64,000 bases of DNA, taken from Streptomyces sp. NBC_01429 (GTDB lineage: Bacteria; Actinomycetota; Actinomycetes; Streptomycetales; Streptomycetaceae). Where the stretch lies: the NCBI RefSeq assembly GCF_036231945.1, contig NZ_CP109599.1, forward strand, positions 6,723,501 to 6,787,500. Direction: 5' to 3'. Of this stretch, positions 22,032-30,517 are shown piece by piece. The position numbers and the translations under genes are program-made. Within the stretch, counting starts at the first letter, position 1, and each line of letters opens with the position of its first letter. The notes under the pieces are model-generated. The model did not search any database. It saw nothing but the letters and a program-made list of their open reading frames with translations, and was not told where the DNA came from.

Positions 22032-22116
22032 GTGGTCCTGGATCGTCGCGGAGGCCGCAGCCCCCCGCCGGTCCGCCAATGATCAGCCAGCAGCCGCTGC
22101 AACCACAGGGAGCGAT

Positions 22117-23325
22117 GTGTCCCGCCGTCTGTTCACCTCGGAGTCCGTGACCGAAGGTCACCCCGACAAGATCGCTGACCAGATCAGCGACACCATTCTC
22201 GACGCCCTCCTCGAAGAGGACCCGTCCTCCCGGGTCGCCGTGGAGACCTTGATCACCACCGGTCTGGTGCACGTCGCCGGAGAGGTGACCACCAAGGCCT
22301 ACGCGCCCATCGCGCAGCTCGTGCGGAACAAGATCCTGGAGATCGGCTACGACTCCTCCAAGAAGGGCTTCGACGGCGCTTCCTGCGGCGTCTCGGTCTC
22401 CATCGGAGCGCAGTCGCCCGACATCGCCCAGGGCGTCGACACGGCGTACGAGAAGCGCGTCGAGGGTGACGAGGACGAGCTGGACAAGCAGGGCGCCGGC
22501 GACCAGGGCCTGATGTTCGGCTACGCCTGCGACGAGACGCCCGAGCTGATGCCGCTCCCGATCCACCTCGCGCACCGGCTCTCCAGCCGCCTCTCGGAGG
22601 TCCGCAAGAACGGGACCATCCCGTACCTGCGCCCCGACGGCAAGACCCAGGTCACCATCGAGTACGACGGCGACAAGCCGGTACGCCTCGACACGGTCGT
22701 GGTCTCCTCGCAGCACGCGTCGGACATCGACCTGGACTCGCTGCTCGCCCCCGACGTGCGCGAGTTCGTCGTCGAGCACGTCCTCAAGGGCCTTGTCGAC
22801 GACGGCATCAAGCTGGACACCGAGGGCTACCGCCTGCTGGTCAACCCGACCGGCCGCTTCGAGATCGGCGGCCCCATGGGCGACGCCGGGCTCACCGGCC
22901 GCAAGATCATCATCGACACGTACGGCGGCATGGCCCGCCACGGCGGCGGCGCCTTCTCCGGCAAGGACCCGTCCAAGGTCGACCGCTCCGCCGCCTACGC
23001 CATGCGCTGGGTCGCGAAGAACGTGGTGGCCGCCGGCCTCGCCGCGCGCTGCGAGGTCCAGGTCGCGTACGCGATCGGTAAGGCCGAGCCGGTCGGCCTC
23101 TTCGTCGAGACCTTCGGCACGGCCACGGTCGACACGGAGAAGATCGAGCAGGCCATCTCGGAGGTCTTCGACCTCCGCCCGGCCGCGATCATCCGCGACC
23201 TCGAACTGCTCCGCCCGATCTACGCGCAGACGGCGGCGTACGGCCACTTCGGCCGCGAACTCCCGGAGTTCACCTGGGAGCGCCGCGACCGCGTGGACGC
23301 GCTGCGCGCGGCCGCGGGCGTGTGA
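22117..23325 (+). CDS. metK: S-adenosylmethionine synthetase
   Basis: Makes SAM from methionine and ATP. The 402 residues have the normal length and the motifs FTSESVTEGHPDKIADQ, GAGDQGLMFGYA and GGGAFSGKDPSKVDRS. GTG 22117 fits the conserved N-terminus (SRRLFTSES). Overproduction of SAM is known to stimulate secondary metabolism in streptomycetes. It is expressed alone, with its own promoter region and terminator. Confidence 0.98.
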   Translation: MSRRLFTSESVTEGHPDKIADQISDTILDALLEEDPSSRVAVETLITTGLVHVAGEVTTKAYAPIAQLVRNKILEIGYDSSKKGFDGASCGVSVSIGAQSPDIAQGVDTAYEKRVEGDEDELDKQGAGDQGLMFGYACDETPELMPLPIHLAHRLSSRLSEVRKNGTIPYLRPDGKTQVTIEYDGDKPVRLDTVVVSSQHASDIDLDSLLAPDVREFVVEHVLKGLVDDGIKLDTEGYRLLVNPTGRFEIGGPMGDAGLTGRKIIIDTYGGMARHGGGAFSGKDPSKVDRSAAYAMRWVAKNVVAAGLAARCEVQVAYAIGKAEPVGLFVETFGTATVDTEKIEQAISEVFDLRPAAIIRDLELLRPIYAQTAAYGHFGRELPEFTWERRDRVDALRAAAGV

Positions 23326-23343
23326 CCCGTCGCTGATCGGCTC

Positions 23344-23385
23344 ATGGGGCCCCGGACACCGCGGACGCGGAGTCCGGGGCCCCAT
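23344..23385 (+). terminator. metK terminator
   Basis: A perfect 14-bp stem (ATGGGGCCCCGGAC with GTCCGGGGCCCCAT) and a 14-nt loop lie 18 bp after the metK stop. The remaining ~290 bp before priA contain no well-supported gene. Confidence 0.85.
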
Positions 23386-23673
23386 GCCGCTGTCCCGGTG
23401 GGCCCGTGGCGCCCCGTTTCACTCCTCCCGCGACGGGCCTTCTGATGTGTCCTGGGCGTCCGGACCGCCGTCGGGGCCGTCGCCCGGGTCGTCGTCCGGC
23501 TTTGAGTCCGCTTCCGGATCCGTTCCCTGCTCCGGGATATCGAGCCGCGATCTGATCCGTTCCGCGGCTTCGGTCTTTCCGTGGGTGTCCGCGAGTCGGG
23601 CGAGCCGTGTGCCGAGAAGAGCCAGCGTTGCCGCCGGCCGCCGGTGTCCGAGGTATCTGGTAGGTATGGGGCT

Positions 23674-25923
23674 GTGAGCAGCGACGACAAGCAGTCCGGG
23701 GAGCCCGCCGGGGGTGGGCCGGAGCAGCTTGCGTTGATTCGGGAGAGCGTGCGGCAGGCGAAGGTGCCGCGGGCGAAGCCGAAGACGTGGCGGGGGGCCG
23801 CGCTGGCGGGGGAGTTGCCCGTGGCGCGGGTGGTGGTGAACAAGGGGGTGCTCCACCTCGACCAGTTCTTCGACTACGCCGTGCCCGAGGAGCTGGACGA
23901 GGCGGCGCAGCCGGGTGTGCGGGTGCGGGTGCGGTTCGGGGCCGGAGCGCACCGGGTGCGTGGTGGACGGCGGGAGGGCGGGCGGCTGATCGACGGGTTC
24001 GTGGTCGAGCGCCGGGCCGAGTCGGACTACGCGGGCCCGCTCGCCGCGCTCGCCGGGGTGGTGTCGCCCGAGCCCGTCCTCGGCGCCGGGCTGCTCGGCC
24101 TCGCGCGGGCCGTCGCCGACCGGTACGCGGGAAGCCTCGCCGACGTGCTCCAGCTCGCGGTCCCGCCGCGCAACGCGCGAGCCGAGGCGAAGCCCTCCCC
24201 TGAGCCGCTCCCGCCGCCCGCCGCCCCCGAGGCGGGCACCTGGGAGCGGTACGTGAACGGACCCGCGTTCCTCGGCGCCCTCGCCGCAGGCGGTGCGCCC
24301 CGCGCGGTGTGGACCGCGCTGCCCGGCCCGCACTGGGCGGCCGAGCTGGCGCGCGCCGTCGCGGCGACGCTGGCGTCCGGCCGGGGCGCCCTCGTCGTCG
24401 TACCGGACGGGCGCAGCGCCGCCCGGGTCGACGCGGCGCTCACCGGACTCCTCGGCGAAGGACGGCACGCGCTCCTCACCGCCGACGCCGGGCCCGAGAA
24501 GCGCTACCGGGAATGGCTCGCGGTCCGGCGCGGCTCGGTGCGGGCCGTCGTCGGGACCCGCGCGGCGATGTTCGCGCCGGTACGGGACCTGGGGCTCGTC
24601 GCCGTCTGGGACGACGGGGACAGCAGCCACAGCGAGCCGCACGCACCGCAGCCGCACGCCCGCGAGGTGCTGGAACTGCGCGCGGCCCACGACAAGTGCG
24701 CCTTCCTCGTCGGCGGTACGGGATGCACCGTCGAGGCCGCCCAACTCGTCGCCACCGGCTGGGCCCTGCCTCTGGTGGCCACCCGCGACCAGGTCCGTAC
24801 GGCCGCGCCGCTCGTCCGCACCATCGGCGACGGCGAGCTGGCCCGGGACGAGGCCGCGCGCGCCGCGCGGCTGCCCAGCCTCGCCTGGCAGGCCGTCAGG
24901 GAAGGGCTGAAGACCGGGCCGGTGCTCGTCCAGGTCCCCCGGCGCGGCTACGTCCCCCGGCTCTCCTGCGAGCGCTGCCGCACCCCCGCCCGCTGCCGGC
25001 ACTGCGCGGGCCCGCTGGAGGCCCCGCGCGAAGGGGAACTGCGGTGCGGGTGGTGCGGCCGGGAGGAGACCGGCCGGTGGCACTGCGCGGAGTGCGGCGG
25101 CTTCCGGCTGCGCGCGCGGATCGTGGGGGCGCGGCGCACGGCGGAGGAACTGGGGCGCGCGTTTCCCGCCGTCCCCGTCCGCACCTCCGGACGCGACCAC
25201 GTGCTCGACTCCGTACCGGCCCGCCCCGCGCTCGTGGTCAGCACCCCGGGCGCCGAGCCGGTCGCCGAGGGCGGATACGCGGCGGCGCTGCTCCTCGACG
25301 GCTGGGCGATGCTCGGGCGCCCCGACCTACGGGCCGGCGAGGAGGCCCTGCGGCGCTGGATCCACGCCGCGTCACTCGTGCGCGGCCAGAGCGAGGGCGG
25401 CACGGTGGTCGTCGTCGCGGAACCGACGCTGCGGCCCGTGCAGGCCCTGGTGCGGTGGGATCCGGTGGGGCACGCGCGGCGCGAGCTGTCGGAGCGGGCC
25501 GAACTCGGATTCCCGCCGGTGTCCCGGATGGCCGCGGTCATGGGGCCGCTCGACGCCGTCGGCCCCTTCCTCGCCGAGGCCGAACTGCCCGGCGACGCGG
25601 AGGTGCTGGGGCCGGTGCCGATGCGGGTGGAGGAGCTGGGCCGGGGGAGCGGCGGGCCGGGTGGGCCTGGAGGGGCAGGCGGGGCGTCCGGCGGGGCGCG
25701 GGCGCGGCGGCCGGGCGATCCGCCTGTGGGGGAGCGCTGGGAGCGGGCGCTGGTACGGGTGCCGCCCGGGAGCGGGGCGGCGCTGGCGGCGGCGCTGAAG
25801 GCCGCGCGGGCGGTGCGGAGTGCGGGCGGCGGGCGTTCGGGTGCGGGTGCTGCGCGGGGTGCGGGTGGTGCGGGTGGTGTTGCGCAGGTCCGGATTCGGA
25901 TCGATCCGCCGGATATTGGCTGA
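23674..25923 (+). CDS. priA: Primosomal protein PriA, actinobacterial ATPase-deficient form
   Basis: Recognises stalled forks and helps reload the replisome. The 749 residues have the PriA DNA-binding N-terminus (VVVNKGVLHLDQFFDYAVP) and the eight zinc-binding cysteines in pairs (CERC, CRHC, CGWC, CAEC). The helicase motifs are degenerate: the Walker A position reads ALPGPHWAA and the DEEH box reads DDGDSSHSE. Loss of helicase motifs is known for actinobacterial PriA, so it probably acts as a scaffold. The C-terminal third contains a Gly/Ala-rich linker. It starts with GTG 23674, fitting the local frame. Confidence 0.92.
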   Translation: MSSDDKQSGEPAGGGPEQLALIRESVRQAKVPRAKPKTWRGAALAGELPVARVVVNKGVLHLDQFFDYAVPEELDEAAQPGVRVRVRFGAGAHRVRGGRREGGRLIDGFVVERRAESDYAGPLAALAGVVSPEPVLGAGLLGLARAVADRYAGSLADVLQLAVPPRNARAEAKPSPEPLPPPAAPEAGTWERYVNGPAFLGALAAGGAPRAVWTALPGPHWAAELARAVAATLASGRGALVVVPDGRSAARVDAALTGLLGEGRHALLTADAGPEKRYREWLAVRRGSVRAVVGTRAAMFAPVRDLGLVAVWDDGDSSHSEPHAPQPHAREVLELRAAHDKCAFLVGGTGCTVEAAQLVATGWALPLVATRDQVRTAAPLVRTIGDGELARDEAARAARLPSLAWQAVREGLKTGPVLVQVPRRGYVPRLSCERCRTPARCRHCAGPLEAPREGELRCGWCGREETGRWHCAECGGFRLRARIVGARRTAEELGRAFPAVPVRTSGRDHVLDSVPARPALVVSTPGAEPVAEGGYAAALLLDGWAMLGRPDLRAGEEALRRWIHAASLVRGQSEGGTVVVVAEPTLRPVQALVRWDPVGHARRELSERAELGFPPVSRMAAVMGPLDAVGPFLAEAELPGDAEVLGPVPMRVEELGRGSGGPGGPGGAGGASGGARARRPGDPPVGERWERALVRVPPGSGAALAAALKAARAVRSAGGGRSGAGAARGAGGAGGVAQVRIRIDPPDIG

Positions 25924-26058
25924 GGTGGTGCGGTGCGCCGTCCGGCGGGGGCTGGGGGGCTGGGGGGCGGTGCGGTGCGGTGGTGGTGCGGGTGGTTCGT
26001 TGTGGTGCGGGGGCCGGCGCCTCCGGAGGCGCATGTCCGGACGGCATGCTGTGCTTTT

Positions 26059-26075
26059 CCGGGGGACACCCCCGG
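26059..26075. terminator. Short GC hairpin in the gap after priA
   Basis: CCGGGGG and CCCCCGG flank a 3-nt loop. A perfect palindrome GCGCCTCCGGAGGCGC lies just upstream at 26017-26032. These are the only structured sites seen in the 422-bp, G-rich, low-complexity interval 25924-26345, where I find no gene. Confidence 0.45.
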
Positions 26076-26345
26076 CCCCCCCCGTACGCCGCGTGCGGGC
26101 CTGTTCTTCGGGTGCGGGCTGCCGAGCGGAACAAATCACGCTTTATTGTCCGGATGCGCACCTCCTGCGACCCCGGCCCCCTCCCGCCGGTGAGCCCGAC
26201 CCCGCACCGCTGGTGGGTGGTGATGGGGGTGGGTGGGCCGCTGGTGGTGGGGGTGTGCGGGGCTGTGGGCCGTCCCCCGCGTATCTGGTGGTGTGGGGTG
26301 GTGCGGGCCTGTGTTGTGGGCCCGCACCTGGTGGTGGCCCTCGCG

Positions 26346-26888
26346 TCAGCCTCCTCGGGGGCCCGGGAAAGCCGTGGGGCGGGGGTCGTCTCTGAGCGTG
26401 TGCGCCGTTGCCGTCGGCTGCGGCGGCATGGAGCGGGCGGCCGGGACCACCGGGGTGGCGCCCGGCACGATCGGGAGCGGCGGGCGGGGCGCCGTGGGGT
26501 CCTGGGCGCGGTCCGGGTCGGCCGCGGCGGGCTGCTGCGTCGCCCGGCGCGTTCCGTAACGCCGGTGCACCGCCTGTTTGGTGACCCCCAGCGCCGAACC
26601 CACGGCGTCCCACGAGAAGCCCAGCGAGCGGTCGAAGTCCACCGCGGCGGTCACCAGGGTCTCGACGCTGTCCCGCAGCTCCTGAGCGAGCCGTACGGTC
26701 GGAGCGGGGGCCCTGCCGTAGACGACGAAGCCCGTGGAGGGGCCCGACCGTCGCGGGCGGTAGACATTGCCCAACTGGGCGGTGAGCGTGCGCAGTGCGT
26801 CCACCTGCCGCCTGACCCGCTCGATGTCCCGCACCAACAGGTGGAGACTTGCCCGGGCTTGTGCGTCGTGGGTTGCGTGGTCGGCCAT
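26346..26888 (-). CDS. Helix-turn-helix protein of unknown function
   Basis: 180 residues. The N-terminal ~85 residues are helical (LVRDIERVRRQVDALRTL). A sigma-like or XRE-like helix-turn-helix follows at 92-112 (SWDAVGSALGVTKQAVHRR), and then a Pro/Ala-rich tail. It is probably a DNA-binding regulator. The start at 26888 is chosen because the conserved-looking MADHATHDAQARASL begins there. It is divergent from fmt, and a perfect 20-bp palindrome (26922-26941) lies 33 bp upstream of its start. Confidence 0.8.
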   Translation of the reverse strand: MADHATHDAQARASLHLLVRDIERVRRQVDALRTLTAQLGNVYRPRRSGPSTGFVVYGRAPAPTVRLAQELRDSVETLVTAAVDFDRSLGFSWDAVGSALGVTKQAVHRRYGTRRATQQPAAADPDRAQDPTAPRPPLPIVPGATPVVPAARSMPPQPTATAHTLRDDPRPTAFPGPRGG

Positions 26889-26921
26889 GAACAAGCCTCT
26901 CGAACCGGCGATGAATAAGGA

Positions 26922-26941
26922 GGGCCGCACCGGTGCGGCCC
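26922..26941. promoter_or_regulatory. 20-bp perfect palindrome, candidate operator
   Basis: GGGCCGCACC is followed by its exact complement GGTGCGGCCC. It lies in the divergent region between the HTH gene and fmt. It may be an operator for the adjacent HTH protein, or an RNA hairpin in that gene's leader. Confidence 0.45.
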
Positions 26942-27128
26942 GCTTGGTCAATCTCTCTTGACAACGCGCCACCTGGCGATCTGGTCACGCTGCGGGGGCG
27001 TATGCGCATATGCGCGGGGCGCGCAGGCCGTCGTACGCCCCCTGCCGTGCGAGCCATCTAGACTGATGGGCCCGTTCCGTGACCGCTCGCGTCAGCCCGT
27101 AGTACGTACGAGAGGCAGTCAGCCACCG

Positions 27129-28073
27129 ATGAAGCTCGTCTTCGCCGGCACCCCCGAGGTCGCCGTACCCGCCCTGGACGCACTCATCGCCTCCGAGCGG
27201 CATGACGTCGTCGCCGTCGTCACCCGGCCCGACGCGCCGTCCGGGCGTGGCCGCCGGCTCGTCGCCAGTCCTGTTGCCCAGCGGGCGGAGGAGGCCGGGA
27301 TCGAGGTGCTCAGGCCGGTGAAGCCGCGGGACGAGGCGTTTCTGGCCCGGCTGCGCGAGATCGGCCCCGACTGCTGTCCGGTGGTGGCCTACGGCGCTCT
27401 GCTGCCCCAGGTCGCCCTCGACGTACCGGTGCACGGCTGGGTCAATCTGCACTTCTCGCTGCTGCCCGCCTGGCGCGGCGCCGCGCCCGTGCAGCACGCC
27501 GTCATGGCGGGCGACGAGATGACCGGCGCCGCCACCTTCCAGATCGAGCGGGGACTCGACTCCGGTCCGGTGTACGGCGTGATCACCGAGCGGGTGCGGC
27601 CCACCGACACCAGCGGCGACCTGCTGACCCGGCTCGCCTTCGCCGGTTCCGGGCTGCTCGCCGCGACCATGGACGGCATCGAGGACGGCACCCTCAAGCC
27701 CGTACCGCAGCCCGCCGACGGCATCTCGCTCGCCCCCAAGCTCACCGTGGAGGACGCCGAGGTGGACTGGGCGGCGCCCGCGCTGCGCGTCGACCGGGTG
27801 GTCCGCGCCTGTACCCCGGCGCCCGGTGCCTGGACCGTCTTCCGGGGGGAGCGGCTCAAGCTGGTCCAGCTGGGGCTGGTGCCCGACCGCACGGACCTGG
27901 CGGCGGGGGAACTCGCCGTCGGCAAGAACAACGTCCATGTCGGCACCGGCTCGCACGCCACCGAGCTGCTCTGGGTCCAGCCGCAGGGCAAGAAGCCGAT
28001 GCGCGCCGCCGACTGGGCGCGCGGGGTGCGGATCGCCCCGGGCGAACGGCTCGGCCGGGCGGACGTAGGCTGA
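27129..28073 (+). CDS. fmt: Methionyl-tRNA formyltransferase
   Basis: Formylates initiator Met-tRNA using 10-formyl-tetrahydrofolate. The 314-residue protein begins MKLVFAGTPEVAVPAL and has the catalytic NLHFSLLPAWRGAAPVQ segment and the C-terminal OB-like domain. The start ATG 27129 is set by this N-terminus. A -10-like TAGACT at 27059-27064 could drive it. rsmB follows. Confidence 0.97.
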   Translation: MKLVFAGTPEVAVPALDALIASERHDVVAVVTRPDAPSGRGRRLVASPVAQRAEEAGIEVLRPVKPRDEAFLARLREIGPDCCPVVAYGALLPQVALDVPVHGWVNLHFSLLPAWRGAAPVQHAVMAGDEMTGAATFQIERGLDSGPVYGVITERVRPTDTSGDLLTRLAFAGSGLLAATMDGIEDGTLKPVPQPADGISLAPKLTVEDAEVDWAAPALRVDRVVRACTPAPGAWTVFRGERLKLVQLGLVPDRTDLAAGELAVGKNNVHVGTGSHATELLWVQPQGKKPMRAADWARGVRIAPGERLGRADVG

Positions 28074-28088
28074 GAGGGATCGACTCTT

Positions 28089-28137
28089 GGACCGACCGGC
28101 GCACGGGGGCTCCCGCCCCTCCTGCGCCGGTCGGTCC
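28089..28137 (+). terminator. 15-bp hairpin between fmt and rsmB
   Basis: GGACCGACCGGCGCA and TGCGCCGGTCGGTCC pair across 19 nt. It lies between two same-strand translation genes, so it would attenuate rather than fully stop expression of rsmB, or process the mRNA. Confidence 0.6.
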
Positions 28138-28158
28138 TCATCCCACCGCGGAGCACCT

Positions 28159-29592
28159 TTGAACCAGCAGGCCCCTCGCCGTCCCGCCAAGCCCTACCGC
28201 CGTCCCAAGAAGGACCCCGTGCGGCTCCTCGCCTTCGAGGTGCTCAGGGCCGTCGACGAGCGGGACGCGTACGCCAACCTCGTGCTGCCGCCGCTGCTCA
28301 AGAAGGCCCGCGAGAACGCCGACTTCGAGGCGCGCGACGCCGCCCTCGCCACCGAGCTGGTGTACGGGACGCTCCGCCGGCAGGGAACGTACGACGCGAT
28401 CATCTCGGCGTGCGTCGACCGGCCGCTGCGCGAGGTCGACCCGCCCGTGCTCGACGTGCTCGCCCTCGGCGCCCACCAGCTGCTCGGGACCCGGATCCCG
28501 ACGCACGCCGCCGTGTCGGCCAGCGTGGAGCTGGCCCGGGTGGTGCTCGGCGACGGGCGGGCCAAGTTCGTCAACGCCGTGCTGCGCAAGATCGCGCGGG
28601 ACGATCTGGACACCTGGGTGGAACGGGTCGCCCCGCCGTACGACGAGGACGCCGAGGACCATCTCGCGGTCGTCCACTCGCACCCCCGCTGGGTGGTCTC
28701 CGCGCTCTGGGACGCGCTCGGCGGCGGCCGGGCCGGTATCGAGGATCTGCTCGAAGCGGACAACGAACGGCCCGAGGTGACCCTCGTCGCCCGGCCGGGC
28801 CGCTCCACCACCGACGAGCTGCTCGCGGCGGTGGGCGAGGACTCCGGCCTGCCGGGCCGCTGGTCGCCGTATGCCGTACGGCTCGCGGAGGGCGGCGAGC
28901 CGGGCGCGCTCGACGCCGTACGGGACGGCCGGGCCGGGGTGCAGGACGAGGGCAGCCAGCTCGTCGCCGTCGCGCTCGCCAACGCGCCGGTGGACGGCGC
29001 CGACGCGCGCTGGCTCGACGCCTGCGCGGGACCCGGCGGCAAGGCGGCGCTGCTGGCCGCGCTCGCCGCCGGACGCGGCGCGTTCGTGCTCGCCGCCGAG
29101 AAGCAGCACCACCGGGCCCGGCTCGTGGAGCGCGCGCTCGCCGGTAACCCCGGCCCGTACCAGGTGATCACCACGGACGGCACCCGGCCGCCCTGGGTGC
29201 CCGGCTCCTTCGACCGGGTCCTGGTCGACGTCCCCTGCTCCGGCCTCGGCGCGCTGCGGCGGCGGCCCGAGGCGCGCTGGCGGCGCCGCCCCGCGGACCT
29301 GGAGGGCTTCGCGCCGCTCCAGCGCGGACTGCTGCGCGAGGCGCTGGCCGCGGTACGGGTCGGCGGCGTCGTCGGCTACGCGACCTGCTCCCCGCACCTC
29401 GCCGAGACCCGGGCCGTCGTCGAGGACGTCCTCAAGGGGCGCGGCGGGCCGCCCGTCGAGGCCGAGTGGGTCGACGCGAGGCCGCTGATGCCGGGCGTAC
29501 CGGCGCTGGGCGAGGGGCCGGACGTGCAGCTGTGGCCGCATCTGCACGGCACGGACGCCATGTATCTGGCGCTGCTGCGCCGTACCGCCTGA
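28159..29592 (+). CDS. rsmB: 16S rRNA m5C967 methyltransferase RsmB/Sun
   Basis: SAM-dependent methylation of 16S rRNA at C967. The 477 residues have the N-terminal NusB-like RNA-binding domain and the C-terminal methyltransferase domain with SAM motif ACAGPGGK and catalytic cysteines in DVPCSGLG and YATCSPHLAET. It starts at TTG 28159, five bases after GGAG, which suits the family N-terminus. It forms the usual fmt-rsmB pair. Confidence 0.95.
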   Translation: MNQQAPRRPAKPYRRPKKDPVRLLAFEVLRAVDERDAYANLVLPPLLKKARENADFEARDAALATELVYGTLRRQGTYDAIISACVDRPLREVDPPVLDVLALGAHQLLGTRIPTHAAVSASVELARVVLGDGRAKFVNAVLRKIARDDLDTWVERVAPPYDEDAEDHLAVVHSHPRWVVSALWDALGGGRAGIEDLLEADNERPEVTLVARPGRSTTDELLAAVGEDSGLPGRWSPYAVRLAEGGEPGALDAVRDGRAGVQDEGSQLVAVALANAPVDGADARWLDACAGPGGKAALLAALAAGRGAFVLAAEKQHHRARLVERALAGNPGPYQVITTDGTRPPWVPGSFDRVLVDVPCSGLGALRRRPEARWRRRPADLEGFAPLQRGLLREALAAVRVGGVVGYATCSPHLAETRAVVEDVLKGRGGPPVEAEWVDARPLMPGVPALGEGPDVQLWPHLHGTDAMYLALLRRTA

Positions 29593-29703
29593 GCCGCCGC
29601 GGGAGCGGTGAGACGCGCGGATTGAGCGGAGTGCGAGGTATGGGTCCGTACCAAGGTTCACCGCGCGGTCGGGAACACGTCCGGAGCATGGCAGGCTTGG
29701 CAC

Positions 29704-30387
29704 ATGGCCCAGATCAACCCCAGCATCCTGTCCGCCGACTTCGCCCGTCTCGCCGAGGAGGCGAAGGCCGTCGAAGGAGCCGACTGGCTCCATGTCGATG
29801 TCATGGACAACCACTTCGTGCCCAATCTGACCCTCGGCGTGCCCGTGGTCGAAGCGCTCGGCCGGGCCACCGGGACGCCGCTCGACTGCCATCTGATGAT
29901 CGAGGACCCGGACCGCTGGGCCCCGCAGTACGTCGAGGCGGGCGCCGGGTCCGTCACCTTCCACGTGGAGGCGGCGGCCGCCCCCGTACGGCTGGCGCGC
30001 GAGATCAGGGCCAAGGGCGCGAAGGCGTCGATGGCGCTGAAGCCCGCGACGCCCATCGAGCCGTACGAGGATCTGCTGCCCGAGCTGGACATGCTGCTGA
30101 TCATGACGGTGGAGCCCGGCTTCGGCGGCCAGGCGTTCCTGGACATCATGCTGCCCAAGATCCGCCGGACCCGGGAGCTGATCTCCAAGCACGGCCTCGA
30201 ACTGTGGCTCCAGGTCGACGGCGGCGTCTCCGCCACCACCATCGAGCGCTGCGCGGAGGCGGGCGCCGACGTGTTCGTCGCCGGATCCGCGGTGTACGGG
30301 ACGGACGACCCGGCGGCGGCCGTGCGGATGCTGCGCAACCAGGCGACCGAGGCCACCGCGGCGGCCTCCTGGGCCTGCGGACACTGA
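29704..30387 (+). CDS. rpe: Ribulose-5-phosphate 3-epimerase
   Basis: Interconverts ribulose-5-phosphate and xylulose-5-phosphate in the pentose phosphate pathway. The 227 residues have the TIM-barrel motifs ILSADFARL, HVDVMDNHFVPNLT, HLMIEDP and MTVEPGFGGQ. It starts at ATG 29704 with no Shine-Dalgarno sequence. Confidence 0.96.
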   Translation: MAQINPSILSADFARLAEEAKAVEGADWLHVDVMDNHFVPNLTLGVPVVEALGRATGTPLDCHLMIEDPDRWAPQYVEAGAGSVTFHVEAAAAPVRLAREIRAKGAKASMALKPATPIEPYEDLLPELDMLLIMTVEPGFGGQAFLDIMLPKIRRTRELISKHGLELWLQVDGGVSATTIERCAEAGADVFVAGSAVYGTDDPAAAVRMLRNQATEATAAASWACGH

Positions 30388-30426
30388 CCCGGCGGACGGG
30401 TGACCGGCCCCCGGGCCACGGGAATA

Positions 30427-30501
30427 TGAACAGGGCCTTCACGGGCCGATCGAGGACCGCTGGATCTGACAGGATGAACAGCGAGTCCAGAGTGTGAACA
30501 G
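30427..30501 (+). promoter_or_regulatory. Three TGAACAG direct repeats upstream of the SorC regulator
   Basis: TGAACAG occurs at 30427-30433, 30475-30481 and 30495-30501, all in the same direction. Such spaced repeats before a regulator gene may form an operator for autoregulation. The repeats are short, so chance occurrence is possible. Confidence 0.35.
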
Positions 30502-30517
30502 AAGTGAGGAGATCGCG

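Noticed and set aside
21694..22116. SAM riboswitch before metK
   Set aside because: The leader was read for SAM-I and SAM-IV consensus blocks, and none was recognisable; only a plausible promoter was seen.
23419..23650. Minus-strand reading frame between metK and priA with a protein-like acidic C-terminus
   Set aside because: It has no ATG, GTG or TTG start in this interval and could only begin inside priA; third-position GC is lower than in neighbouring genes. It might be a remnant, but it cannot be supported as a gene.
24309..26918. 869-residue open frame on the plus strand overlapping priA and the HTH gene
   Set aside because: It is Arg/Gly/Ala-rich low-complexity sequence out of frame with priA and spans a real minus-strand gene.
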